From the NCBI GenBank assembly GCA_024711345.1, contig JANJTA010000033.1, positions 21,130-85,129 of the forward strand: 64,000 nt of DNA, in the 5' to 3' direction. The stretch is from Rhodanobacter sp. Lineage in GTDB: Bacteria > Pseudomonadota > Gammaproteobacteria > Xanthomonadales > Rhodanobacteraceae. The notes beneath the pieces were generated by a model, which worked only from the letters and a program-made list of their open reading frames with translations, had not been told where the DNA came from and ran no database searches. This document shows positions 10,991 to 18,540 of the stretch, piece after piece. Each line of letters opens with the position of its first letter. Position 1 is the stretch's first letter. A program made the translations under genes and the position numbers.

Positions 10991-11839
10991 ATGGGCACGC
11001 TTGAAACGATCTCCGAACAATGCCTGCACGGCGGCGTGCAGGGCTTCTACCGCCACCACTCGCAGGCCTGCGCCGGCGCCATGCGCTTCGCCGTCTACCA
11101 GCCGCCGCAGGCCGCCCGGCGGCCTTGCCCGGTGCTGTATTTCCTGGCCGGGCTGACCTGCACCGAGGAAACCGCCACGATCAAGGCCGGCGCGCAAAGG
11201 CTGGCTGCCGAGCTTGGCCTGATCCTGGTGATGCCCGATACCAGCCCGCGCGGCACCGGCCTCGACGGCGCCACCGGCGACTGGGAATTCGGCGAAGGCG
11301 CCGGCTTCTACCTCGATGCTACCGAAGCGCCCTGGTCGGCGCGCTTTCGCATGGCCAGTTACGTGGTGGATGAGTTGCCCGCGTTGGTCGGCGCGCATTT
11401 CCCGGTCGACCTCGCGCGCAGCGGCCTCTGCGGCCATTCGATGGGCGGCCACGGCGCACTGACCCTGGCCCTGAAGCATCCGCAGCGCTACCGCTCGGTG
11501 TCGGCGTTCGCGCCGATCGTGGCGCCCAGCCAGGTGCCGTGGGGACGCAAGGCCCTGCCGCGTTATCTCGGCGACGATCCGGCAGCGTGGGCCGACCACG
11601 ACGCCTGCGAGCTGGTGCGGCGGCAGACCTTCCCCGGCACCATCCTGATCGACCAGGGCGAGGCCGATGGTTTCCTCGAAGCGCAACTGAAGCCCGAGCT
11701 GTTCGACCAGGCCTGCGCCGAGGCGGGGCAGTCGCTGCTGCTGCGCCGGCACCCGGGCTACGACCACAGCTACTGGTTCATCGCCAGCTTCATCGACGAC
11801 CACCTGCGCCATCACGCCTCAGCGCTGCGGCTGTTGTAG
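10991..11839 (+). CDS. fghA: S-formylglutathione hydrolase
   Basis: This 282-residue esterase-D-family protein hydrolyses S-formylglutathione to formate and glutathione in glutathione-dependent formaldehyde detoxification. Visible are the HHSQACAGAMRFAVY substrate pocket strand, FLAGLTCTEE (oxyanion region), the nucleophile elbow GHSMGGHGALT near residue 150, the acid in DQGEADGFL and the catalytic histidine in GYDHSYWFI. The usual partner, glutathione-dependent formaldehyde dehydrogenase, is not in the window. The TAG stop lies inside the left arm of a 26-bp palindromic repeat. Confidence 0.94.
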   Translation: MGTLETISEQCLHGGVQGFYRHHSQACAGAMRFAVYQPPQAARRPCPVLYFLAGLTCTEETATIKAGAQRLAAELGLILVMPDTSPRGTGLDGATGDWEFGEGAGFYLDATEAPWSARFRMASYVVDELPALVGAHFPVDLARSGLCGHSMGGHGALTLALKHPQRYRSVSAFAPIVAPSQVPWGRKALPRYLGDDPAAWADHDACELVRRQTFPGTILIDQGEADGFLEAQLKPELFDQACAEAGQSLLLRRHPGYDHSYWFIASFIDDHLRHHASALRLL

Positions 11840-11911
11840 GAGCCCGCTCGCGGGCGATGCTTTTGCCTGGGAGCAGCAAAGAAAGAGCATCGCCCGCGAG
11901 CGGGCTCCTAC
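11836..11911. repeat. REP-like palindromic element with perfect 26-bp arms (copy 1)
   Basis: The arms 11836-11861 and 11886-11911 are exact reverse complements over 26 bases and are separated by 24 bases. Each arm contains its own short palindrome CCCGCTCGCGGG. It fills almost all of the 82-base gap between the convergent fghA and DEAD-box genes. It probably acts as a two-way terminator or mRNA stabiliser. A second, degraded copy is at 59986-60068. Confidence 0.9.
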
Positions 11912-11921
11912 GATGGCGGCG

Positions 11922-13250
11922 TCAGGCCTTGGCGGCGGGACGCCGGTTCGAGCGGCGGCGCTGGTTGCCGGCGGCGCGCTCGCCGCGGCCCTGCGGCGCG
12001 TAGCCGTTCGGTCGTGCCGCGCCGGCGGGCTTGCCCTGGCGCGGCGCTCGCTGCTGCTGGCGCTGGCCGCCGCCGCCCTGCTTCGGGCGCGGCGCGCCGG
12101 CGTCCAGTCGCAGCGGAGCGGACGGCTCGTAGCCGGCGACCGGGGTGATCGCGATGTCCTGCTTCAGCAGCTTGCGGATGTCGTACAGCAGGCCCGATTC
12201 GTCATGGCTGACCAGCGACAGCGCCAGGCCTTCCATGCCGGCACGGCCGGTCCGGCCGATGCGGTGCACGTAATCTTCGGCCACCGACGGCAGGTCGAAG
12301 TTGATCACGATCGGCAACTGCTCGATGTCGATGCCGCGGGCGGCGATGTCGGTGGCCACCAGCACTGTGACGCGGTCGCTCTTGAAGTCGCTGAGGGCGC
12401 GGGTGCGTGCGTTCTGGCTCTTGTTGCCATGGATCGCGGCAGCGCGCAGGCCCGAGGCGTTGAGGAAGGTGACCAGCTTGTCGGCGCCGTGCTTGGTGCG
12501 GCTGAACACCAGGGTCTGGCGGCGGCTGTCCTGCGACAGCACATGCAGCAGCAGGTCGCGCTTGCGCGAGGCGTCCACCGGATGCACCTGATGGCTGACC
12601 AGGGCGGTCACGGTGTTCGGCGCGGAGACCGAGATCTCGCGCGGGTTGTGCATGAAGTCCAGCGCCAGCGCCTTGATCGCCGGCGCGAAGGTGGCCGAGA
12701 ACAGCAGCGTCTGGCGCTTCTTCGGCAGCGCGGCGAGGATGCGCTTCAGCGCCGGCAGGAAGCCCATGTCGAGCATGCGGTCGGCTTCGTCCAGCACCAG
12801 CGTCTCCACCGCGGAAAGGTCCAGCGTGCGCTGCTGCAGGTGGTCGATCAGCCGGCCCGGGGTGGCAATGACGATGTCCACGCCGCGGCGCAGCGCGTTG
12901 ATCTGCGGACCCATGCCGACGCCGCCGAAGATGGTGGTGGCGCTGACGTGGACGTGCTTGCCGTAGTCGCGCATGTTCTCGTGGATCTGCGCGGCCAGCT
13001 CGCGGGTCGGGGTGAGGATCAGCGCGCGCGGGCGGCGGGTAAGGGTCTGGCCGCTGGTCGAGAGCTTCTGCAGCAGCGGCAGCGCGAACGCGGCGGTCTT
13101 GCCGGTGCCGGTCTGCGCGGCAGCGAGCAGGTCATGGCCTTCCAGTGCGGGCGGAATCGCGGCGGCCTGGATCGGGGTGGGCTGCGTGTAGCCGTAATCG
13201 GCGAGCGCACGCAGCAACGCGGGCGCAAGGCCCAGCGAATCGAAAGACAT
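11922..13250 (-). CDS. rhlE: DEAD-box RNA helicase, RhlE type
   Basis: The protein has 442 residues. All helicase motifs are visible: GYTQPTPIQ, AQTGTGKTA, PTRELAAQI, ATPGRLIDHL, DEAD (DEADRMLDMGF), SATF, ATDIAARGID and HRIGRTGRAG. The compact core followed by a basic, low-complexity tail (PRQGKPAGAARPNG, then NQRRRSNRRPAA) is the RhlE subfamily pattern, associated with ribosome maturation and the degradosome. On the minus strand a TATACT hexamer lies about 100 bases upstream, which would leave a long 5' leader, as is usual for cold-responsive helicases. Confidence 0.9.
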   Translation of the reverse strand: MSFDSLGLAPALLRALADYGYTQPTPIQAAAIPPALEGHDLLAAAQTGTGKTAAFALPLLQKLSTSGQTLTRRPRALILTPTRELAAQIHENMRDYGKHVHVSATTIFGGVGMGPQINALRRGVDIVIATPGRLIDHLQQRTLDLSAVETLVLDEADRMLDMGFLPALKRILAALPKKRQTLLFSATFAPAIKALALDFMHNPREISVSAPNTVTALVSHQVHPVDASRKRDLLLHVLSQDSRRQTLVFSRTKHGADKLVTFLNASGLRAAAIHGNKSQNARTRALSDFKSDRVTVLVATDIAARGIDIEQLPIVINFDLPSVAEDYVHRIGRTGRAGMEGLALSLVSHDESGLLYDIRKLLKQDIAITPVAGYEPSAPLRLDAGAPRPKQGGGGQRQQQRAPRQGKPAGAARPNGYAPQGRGERAAGNQRRRSNRRPAAKA

Positions 13251-13419
13251 GAAACACTCCTGGGCAACCCGGAGTGTTCATACCGTGTTGCGGATCAAGG
13301 GAAAGGCGCGACGTTGTCGCGGCATGCGTGGGGACGAATGCGCCGACGAGTATAGCCGATCCGTCGTCGCCACGCGCGTCGGTGCCGCGTCGGCCTGGAT
13401 GGCCCTGGCCGCAACCACT

Positions 13420-14076
13420 TCAGCGGTACGGTTGCGCCACGATCAGGTAGCTGTTGAACGGGGTGCGCCCGCGCAGCGCTTCGATGCGCACCTTGAGTCC
13501 GACGTCTTCCAGCGGCGCGCGCACTTCATCGGCGCTCGGGTAGTGCTGTGCACCGCCGGGAATCCAGCCGGAAGTGCGCAGGAAGAACTCTTCGACGCGG
13601 GTGGCGTGGAAGCGCCAGTTCGGCTCGCGCAGCACGTTGCGGATGATCAGGCGGCCGTCGGGCGCCAGGTGGCGTGCCGCTTCGCGCAGCAGGGTAGGCT
13701 GCCGTCCGGCCGGCAGGTAGTGCAGCACGTCGAGCAGCGCCACGTGACCATGCGTTGGCGGCAGCTCCGCCACGTCGGCATGGCGCAGGCCGATCAGCGC
13801 CTCCAGCCCGGCACGCTGCACGGCCAGCCGGCCGCTTTCGATCTTGCGTCGGTCGTGGTCCAGCCCGAGGTAGGGGCGAGGCTGCCCGCAGGCGTGCAGG
13901 TACAGCCCGAGCAGGCCGATGCCGCAACCGATGTCGAGCAGCGGCAGTGTCGTGCCGGCCACCAGTTCGGCCGCGGCCGCGTAGACTGGGTCGGTGCCCA
14001 GTTTGACCCGAGCGTAGCCGCGCTGCAGCCGGCTGCCGTACAGGCTGGCGATGCGCTGGCGGCCGTGGCGGTCCAT
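13420..14076 (-). CDS. Class I SAM-dependent methyltransferase
   Basis: This protein has about 218 residues. The SAM-binding motif I is LLDIGCGIGLLGLYLHA, with the acidic end of beta-2 at YLGLDHD, motif post-I at ADVAELP and a motif III-like HLAPDGRLIIRN. A C-terminal SSAD-like insert ends in LRGRTPFNSYLIVA. The ATG at 14076 is preceded by GGAG at six bases, so it was chosen over a TTG at 14097. The substrate is unknown. It is divergent from the MFS gene. Confidence 0.82.
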   Translation of the reverse strand: MDRHGRQRIASLYGSRLQRGYARVKLGTDPVYAAAAELVAGTTLPLLDIGCGIGLLGLYLHACGQPRPYLGLDHDRRKIESGRLAVQRAGLEALIGLRHADVAELPPTHGHVALLDVLHYLPAGRQPTLLREAARHLAPDGRLIIRNVLREPNWRFHATRVEEFFLRTSGWIPGGAQHYPSADEVRAPLEDVGLKVRIEALRGRTPFNSYLIVAQPYR

Positions 14077-14181
14077 CCGGGCTCCAATTTTCGGCAATGA
14101 CGGCAGCCTAGGACATCAGACGCTCCGCTACCATCGTCGCCGGCGCGCACTGTGCGTGGAGTCCCGTTCGAGGAGAGACCG

Positions 14182-15411
14182 ATGTCGCTGCTTGCACCCC
14201 TGCGCGAGCTCGATGCCACCCAGCGGCATACGGTGCTGGCCAGCTTTCTGGGCTGGACGCTGGATGCGTTCGACTACTTCCTGCTGACCTTCGTCATCGT
14301 CACGGTGGCGAAGGAGTTCGACGTGGGCACGGCGCAGATCACCTACGCGCTGTTCCTGACCCTGGCGGCGCGACCGCTGGGCGCGCTGCTGTTCGGCCGG
14401 CTGGCCGACCGCTTCGGGCGGCGGCCGATCCTGATGTTGGACGTGGTGCTGTTTTCGTTGTTCGAGTTCGCCACCGCCTTCGCCTCGTCGCTGACCGTCC
14501 TGCTGGTGCTGCGTTTCCTGTTCGGCGTCGCGATGGGTGGCGAGTGGGGCGTGGGCGCGTCGCTGGCGATGGAGTCGATCCCGGCGAAGGCGCGCGGCGC
14601 CGTGTCGGGCCTGTTGCAGAGCGGCTACCCGTGCGGCTTCTTCCTCGCCGCGCTGGCGAACTGGTTGCTGATCGATCACGTCGGCTGGCGCGGCCTGTTC
14701 GTGGTCGGCGCGCTGCCGGCGCTGCTGGTGCTGTACATCCGCCGCAAGGTGCCGGAGTCGGCGGTGTGGCAGGAAGGCATGCGGGCAGCGCGGCGCCCCG
14801 GCCTGTTCGAAGCCATGCGCGGGCACTGGAAGCTGGCGTTCTACCTGATGCTGCTGATGATGGCGTTCAACATGTTCAGCCACGGCTCGCAGGACATGTA
14901 CCACACGTTCGAGGAAACCAACCTGCACCTGCCCACCGGTTCGACCGTGGCCTTCGTGCTGGTGGCGCTGCTCAATCTCGGCGCGCTGGCCGGCGGCCTG
15001 TATTTCGGCGCGCTGTCGGAACGCATCGGCCGGCGCCGGGCGATGATGATCGCCGCGCTGCTGGCGATACCGGTGATTCCGCTGTGGATGTATGGCGGCT
15101 CGCTGATCCTGCTGGGACTGGGCGCGTTCCTGATCCAGGTGATGGTGCAGGGCGCCTGGGGCGTGGTGCCAAGCCACTTGAACGAGCTGTCGCCGGCGGC
15201 GGTGCGCGGCACCCTGCCGGGCTTTGCCTACCAGATGGGCAACCTGCTGGCGGCAGTCACCGCCACCGCACAGACCTGGCTGGCACAACGCCATGGCGGC
15301 GACTTCGCGTTCGCGATGTCGCTGTGGATGGTGCTGGTGGCGCTGTTGCTGGCGGCGTTGCTGTGGCTGGGGCCGGAGGCGCGCGGGGTGGGCTTCGGCC
15401 AGCGCGGGTGA
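14182..15411 (+). CDS. MFS transporter, sialate/lactate:H+ symporter (SHS)-like
   Basis: The protein has 409 residues and 12 predicted helices. The MFS loop 2-3 motif GRLADRFGRRP and its second-half counterpart GALSERIGRRR are present. The sequences MGGEWGVGASLAMESIP and MFSHGSQDMYHTF resemble SHS-family (Jen1/NanT-type) carboxylate carriers, so a monocarboxylate or sialate substrate is possible. An AGGAGAG site precedes the ATG at 14182. No catabolic partner is adjacent. Confidence 0.82.
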   Translation: MSLLAPLRELDATQRHTVLASFLGWTLDAFDYFLLTFVIVTVAKEFDVGTAQITYALFLTLAARPLGALLFGRLADRFGRRPILMLDVVLFSLFEFATAFASSLTVLLVLRFLFGVAMGGEWGVGASLAMESIPAKARGAVSGLLQSGYPCGFFLAALANWLLIDHVGWRGLFVVGALPALLVLYIRRKVPESAVWQEGMRAARRPGLFEAMRGHWKLAFYLMLLMMAFNMFSHGSQDMYHTFEETNLHLPTGSTVAFVLVALLNLGALAGGLYFGALSERIGRRRAMMIAALLAIPVIPLWMYGGSLILLGLGAFLIQVMVQGAWGVVPSHLNELSPAAVRGTLPGFAYQMGNLLAAVTATAQTWLAQRHGGDFAFAMSLWMVLVALLLAALLWLGPEARGVGFGQRG

Positions 15412-15421
15412 GTTCTGGCGG

Positions 15422-15572
15422 GTTGTTGAAAAAAGGCTTTCCTGCCCTTTTTCGACTCGCCGCATCCGGTGCATGCCCGGATGCGGCTCCGACGAACAGC
15501 CACGGGCGTGGCTGATTCGCGAGCGATCCGTCCATGGATCGCGCCGACAGGTTGTTTTCAACACCCTGTCGG
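15422..15572. repeat. Intergenic element made of four successive hairpins
   Basis: Between the MFS gene and slyD lie four stems: 15460-15486 (10 bp, CCGCATCCGG), 15497-15514 (CAGCCAC/GTGGCTG), 15523-15542 (GCGATCC/GGATCGC) and 15544-15572 (CCGACAGG/CCTGTCGG, closing over GTTG/CAAC). GTTGTTGAAAA at the left edge and TTTTCAAC at the right edge are themselves inverted. The element is non-coding. The order and density of stems suggest a structured RNA or a dispersed repeat. Confidence 0.7.
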
Positions 15573-15625
15573 GTCGCCGGGCTGCTGCTAGAATCCGCCG
15601 TTTTATCCCACCAACGAGACAGGCA

Positions 15626-16111
15626 ATGAAGGCTGGCAAGGACAAGGTCATCGCGATCCACTACACGCTGACGGTCGATGGCGAAAAGGTTGAGAGCTCG
15701 CACGATCGCGACGAGCAGCTGTGGATCCTGCTCGGCCACGGCCAGCTGATCCCGGGCCTGGAAACCGCGCTGGAAGGCCGCGAGGCCGGCGAGACGCTGA
15801 GCGTGGACGTGGCTCCCGCCGACGCTTACGGCGAGCGCCAGGAGGGCCAGATCCAGCGCATGTCGAAGAAATACTTCCCGCAGGCCAACCGGCTCAAGCC
15901 GGGCATGACGGCCGTGCTGCAGCTGAAGCAGGGCGGCCAGCGCGCGGTGACCGTGCACAAGGTCGGCATGAGCGCGATCGACGTGGACCTGAACCACCCG
16001 ATGGCGGGCAAGACCCTGCATTTCGACGTGGCGATCGGCGACGTGCGCGACGCCACCGAGGAAGAAATCGCCCACGGCCACGCCCATGCGCCGGGCAGTG
16101 CGGAGCACTGA
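15626..16111 (+). CDS. slyD: FKBP-type peptidyl-prolyl isomerase, SlyD family
   Basis: The protein has 161 residues. The split FKBP domain (VIAIHYTLTVDGEKVESS and LGHGQLIPGLETALEGREAG) surrounds the insert-in-flap chaperone domain at about 70-125, ending in VDLNHPMAGKTLHFDV. This is the SlyD layout. The histidine-rich C-terminal tail of E. coli SlyD is represented only by a short GHAHAP segment, so nickel binding by the tail may be weak. The protein is a prolyl isomerase/chaperone linked to metallocentre maturation. It is probably transcribed from its own promoter; TAGAAT lies at 15589-15594. Confidence 0.93.
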   Translation: MKAGKDKVIAIHYTLTVDGEKVESSHDRDEQLWILLGHGQLIPGLETALEGREAGETLSVDVAPADAYGERQEGQIQRMSKKYFPQANRLKPGMTAVLQLKQGGQRAVTVHKVGMSAIDVDLNHPMAGKTLHFDVAIGDVRDATEEEIAHGHAHAPGSAEH

Positions 16112-16137
16112 CCCCGCTTCAATGAAGCCAGCGCAAT

Positions 16138-16159
16138 AACGGCGCCCGCGGGCGCCGTT
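16138..16159. terminator. Hairpin after slyD
   Basis: A perfect 10-bp stem (AACGGCGCCC / GGGCGCCGTT) with a 2-base loop is followed by GTTCGTTTG. It lies between the convergent slyD and NlpC/P60 genes and could serve both strands. The U-tract is interrupted. Confidence 0.5.
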
Positions 16160-16261
16160 GTTCGTTTGCCCTCTCCCCTTCCAGGGGAGAGTTGTGACCG
16201 CCCCTGTGGGGGAGAGGGGAGCTCCGGCTTGCCACAAGCCGGCTTTCTCCAGCCCAGACCC

Positions 16262-16837
16262 TCAATCCAGCACCCGCTTCCCGTAGGCGAAATGATCGCC
16301 CCAGTACGGCCCGTCGATGTCGTCCAGCCGCACCGTGCCGCCGCTGTTCGGCGCGTGCACGAAGCGGCCCTTGCCGACGTAGACGCCGACGTGGCTGATC
16401 GCGCCGCCAATGTCGAAGAACACCAGGTCGCCGCTGGCCAGCTGGGTCATCCGGCGCACCTTGCGGCCGTCCATCGCGGCCATTTCGTGCGAAGTGCGCG
16501 GCAGACGGATGTTGGCGGCGGTGCGGTAGATGTAGTCGACCAGGCCGCTGCAGTCGAAGCCTCCGGCAGGCGTGTTGCCGCCCCAGCGGTATGGCGTGCC
16601 GACCAGGCCGATCGCGCGGAACAGGATGTCGTTCGCCTCGCCGGCGCTGGCGGCCGAAGGCGCGCGCGGCGGCAGGCTGGCCAGTGCGGAGTGCGAGATT
16701 CCCGAGCCGGGCGATCGCCGCTGCGGGCCACTCGCGCACGCGGCCAGCAACAGCATGGCGACGAGCAGCAGCACGTGCTGCATGGCTGCACGCGCTGGCC
16801 ACGGGGCCGTTTCGGGAACGCGGTGGTGCTGTGGCAT
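16262..16837 (-). CDS. C40 NlpC/P60 family peptidoglycan endopeptidase, lipoprotein
   Basis: The NlpC/P60 domain occupies the C-terminal 125 residues. The catalytic cysteine lies in GGFDCSGLVDYI, the histidine in GAISHVGVYVGKG and the third residue in RFVHAPNSGG. The N terminus has a lipobox (LLLAACAS), so it should be anchored in the outer membrane. The first ATG (16837) gives 191 residues; the ATG at 16783 starts right before the signal sequence and may be the true one. The family cleaves D-gamma-glutamyl-mDAP bonds in stem peptides. Confidence 0.88.
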   Translation of the reverse strand: MPQHHRVPETAPWPARAAMQHVLLLVAMLLLAACASGPQRRSPGSGISHSALASLPPRAPSAASAGEANDILFRAIGLVGTPYRWGGNTPAGGFDCSGLVDYIYRTAANIRLPRTSHEMAAMDGRKVRRMTQLASGDLVFFDIGGAISHVGVYVGKGRFVHAPNSGGTVRLDDIDGPYWGDHFAYGKRVLD

Positions 16838-17007
16838 CGGGCGGCCTCGGCAGGCGACGCCGCGAGATTATCAAGCCGACAAATCGCATGCAAATCAATT
16901 GATTCGATGCCGGTTTGAAGGAGGGTTCTGAACCGGAATCGCGGTCCGATGGCCGGCTTGAAAAGCAGCTCCTTGGCGCATCGCCAGCGGCTGCGGCGCG
17001 CGTCGCG

Positions 17008-18453
17008 TCAGGGTCGCGCGACCATGATGGCGTGCTCGTTCAAGGTCAGCCCATCGGCACCCACGCTGCGCAGTCGGTAGGCGCCAGGGCGCAGGTAAAG
17101 CACGTTCTTCGCCTCGCGCAGGAAGAGGTAGCGATCGGCGGCCACGGCGTCGGCGGACTCGTTGGCGTAGTGCGCCTCGACCAGGCACGGGAATTTCTTC
17201 GCGCAGGCCTCGCTGTCGACGGGCACCGCAATGCGCTGGCCGTCGAGCGAGAGCCAGGCGGGCCGGTGACCGCGATTGGCGGGCGGCAGCACGGCGCGCT
17301 GCTTGCCGTCGATCGACAGCCAGAGCGGCCCTTGCATGTAGTCGGAAGGCACCGGGTTGGCCGGCGGGAGGATGATGCTGAGGTCGTACAGCCCGGGCCT
17401 GGCGCTCCATGGCACGTGGTCGTCGCGCCGCAGCAGCGCGATCGGCCCGGTGGGATGGAACGTGGCGACGATTTTGGCGTAGACGTCGGTCGTCGGGCGT
17501 GCCGGCAGGTCGCCGGGACCGCTGGAGTCCGGCGCCTGCCGGGCCGTCTGCGTGAGCGTCTCGAACTTCCGCAGGGCCTGGCGGAACGCGCGGTACGCCA
17601 GGGCCTCGCTACGGGAGTTGTCCTCGCGCACGTCGGTCTGGTCGACCGACAAGGGCTCGAGGCCGCTGAGCCTGCTCAATTGCATCGCCATCGGCCGGGT
17701 CGAACCGATCCGGCCACGCTGCTTGTCGATGTGGGCGTAACCGGCGTGCACGAAGAGCTTCCCCTCGGGGTGGTGGGCGAAGACCTGCTCGTACAGGTTC
17801 CTGGCCTGGCCGTCCTCGCGACCCTGCGGCGCGGCATCGTCCGCTTCGTAGGGAACGATGACGTAGCCCAGCCGGATGGCCTCGCGCACGATGTCGCCGT
17901 ACAACGGCTCGTGGAGGTATTCGCTGCCGCTGCTGGCCACCGGGTAGCCGCGTTTCATGAGCGAAACATCCCGGCGGTCGAGAGCCTCGGCGGCGAAGTG
18001 CGTGTAGCCCTCCGCACGCAGGCGCGGCAACAACATCAGGGTCAGCTCGCGGGTATGCCCGTCATGGTGGGCCTCGTTCACCATCACCAGGCGCCGGTCG
18101 CGAGCCAGCGCGGCAATGGCATCGACGGCGTCGACCGCCTGCCAGCGATCGGCCTGCGGTGCGCTCGAACCTTTCGGCAATTCGTTGCGCAACGGGAAAT
18201 CGCGAACCGCCTCGCTGTAAAGCCCCAGCTCGTTTTCGCTGAAGGCCAGCATTTGCTGGGCGAGCAGCCGGTCGTTGCCGGTCAACTGCGGCGTTGCCGC
18301 GATGAGGTATTCGTAGCGGGCCAGTTCGCCGGTCAACGGCTGCAGTTCATCGAACAGGCTCGATGGCGCTCCCTTTTGCGCGGCGTGGGCGCCGCTGCAA
18401 GCCATGGCCAGCGTCAGCAGGATCCAGGTGGCGGCAGACGGGCGTTGATGCAT
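17008..18453 (-). CDS. Secreted protein related to the EreA/ChaN/TIKI superfamily (paralog 1)
   Basis: The protein has 481 residues with a Sec signal peptide (cleavage about residue 24, AHA|AQ). A central domain carries VNEAHHDGHTRELTLMLLPRL, HFAAEAL, GSEYLHEPLYGDIVREAIRLG and FVHAGYAHIDK. The E and H pairs separated by about 150 residues resemble the metal or ester-hydrolase site of erythromycin esterase and haem-binding ChaN/TIKI proteins. A C-terminal beta-rich region with DRYLFLR and LYLRPGAYRLR follows. The function is unknown. The next gene upstream on this strand, at 18541, is a clear paralog, so this is a tandem duplication. Confidence 0.72.
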   Translation of the reverse strand: MHQRPSAATWILLTLAMACSGAHAAQKGAPSSLFDELQPLTGELARYEYLIAATPQLTGNDRLLAQQMLAFSENELGLYSEAVRDFPLRNELPKGSSAPQADRWQAVDAVDAIAALARDRRLVMVNEAHHDGHTRELTLMLLPRLRAEGYTHFAAEALDRRDVSLMKRGYPVASSGSEYLHEPLYGDIVREAIRLGYVIVPYEADDAAPQGREDGQARNLYEQVFAHHPEGKLFVHAGYAHIDKQRGRIGSTRPMAMQLSRLSGLEPLSVDQTDVREDNSRSEALAYRAFRQALRKFETLTQTARQAPDSSGPGDLPARPTTDVYAKIVATFHPTGPIALLRRDDHVPWSARPGLYDLSIILPPANPVPSDYMQGPLWLSIDGKQRAVLPPANRGHRPAWLSLDGQRIAVPVDSEACAKKFPCLVEAHYANESADAVAADRYLFLREAKNVLYLRPGAYRLRSVGADGLTLNEHAIMVARP

Positions 18454-18540
18454 GGGCTTTCCACCTGCAATGCGTTATGCGAATCCGGACCGGGCTTCCA
18501 CGATGCCGCGCCAGGCAACGCCGTCGACTGCCTCGATGGC

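Noticed and set aside
14128..15651. 507-codon minus-strand frame over the MFS gene
   Set aside because: Gln/Arg/His-rich shadow translation without any motif; the plus-strand carrier has clear membrane helices.
16169..16220. Full second copy of the argB-argC palindrome after slyD
   Set aside because: Only the CCCTCTCC/GGGGAGAG ends are similar; the central inverted repeat is missing, so it is at most a distant relative.
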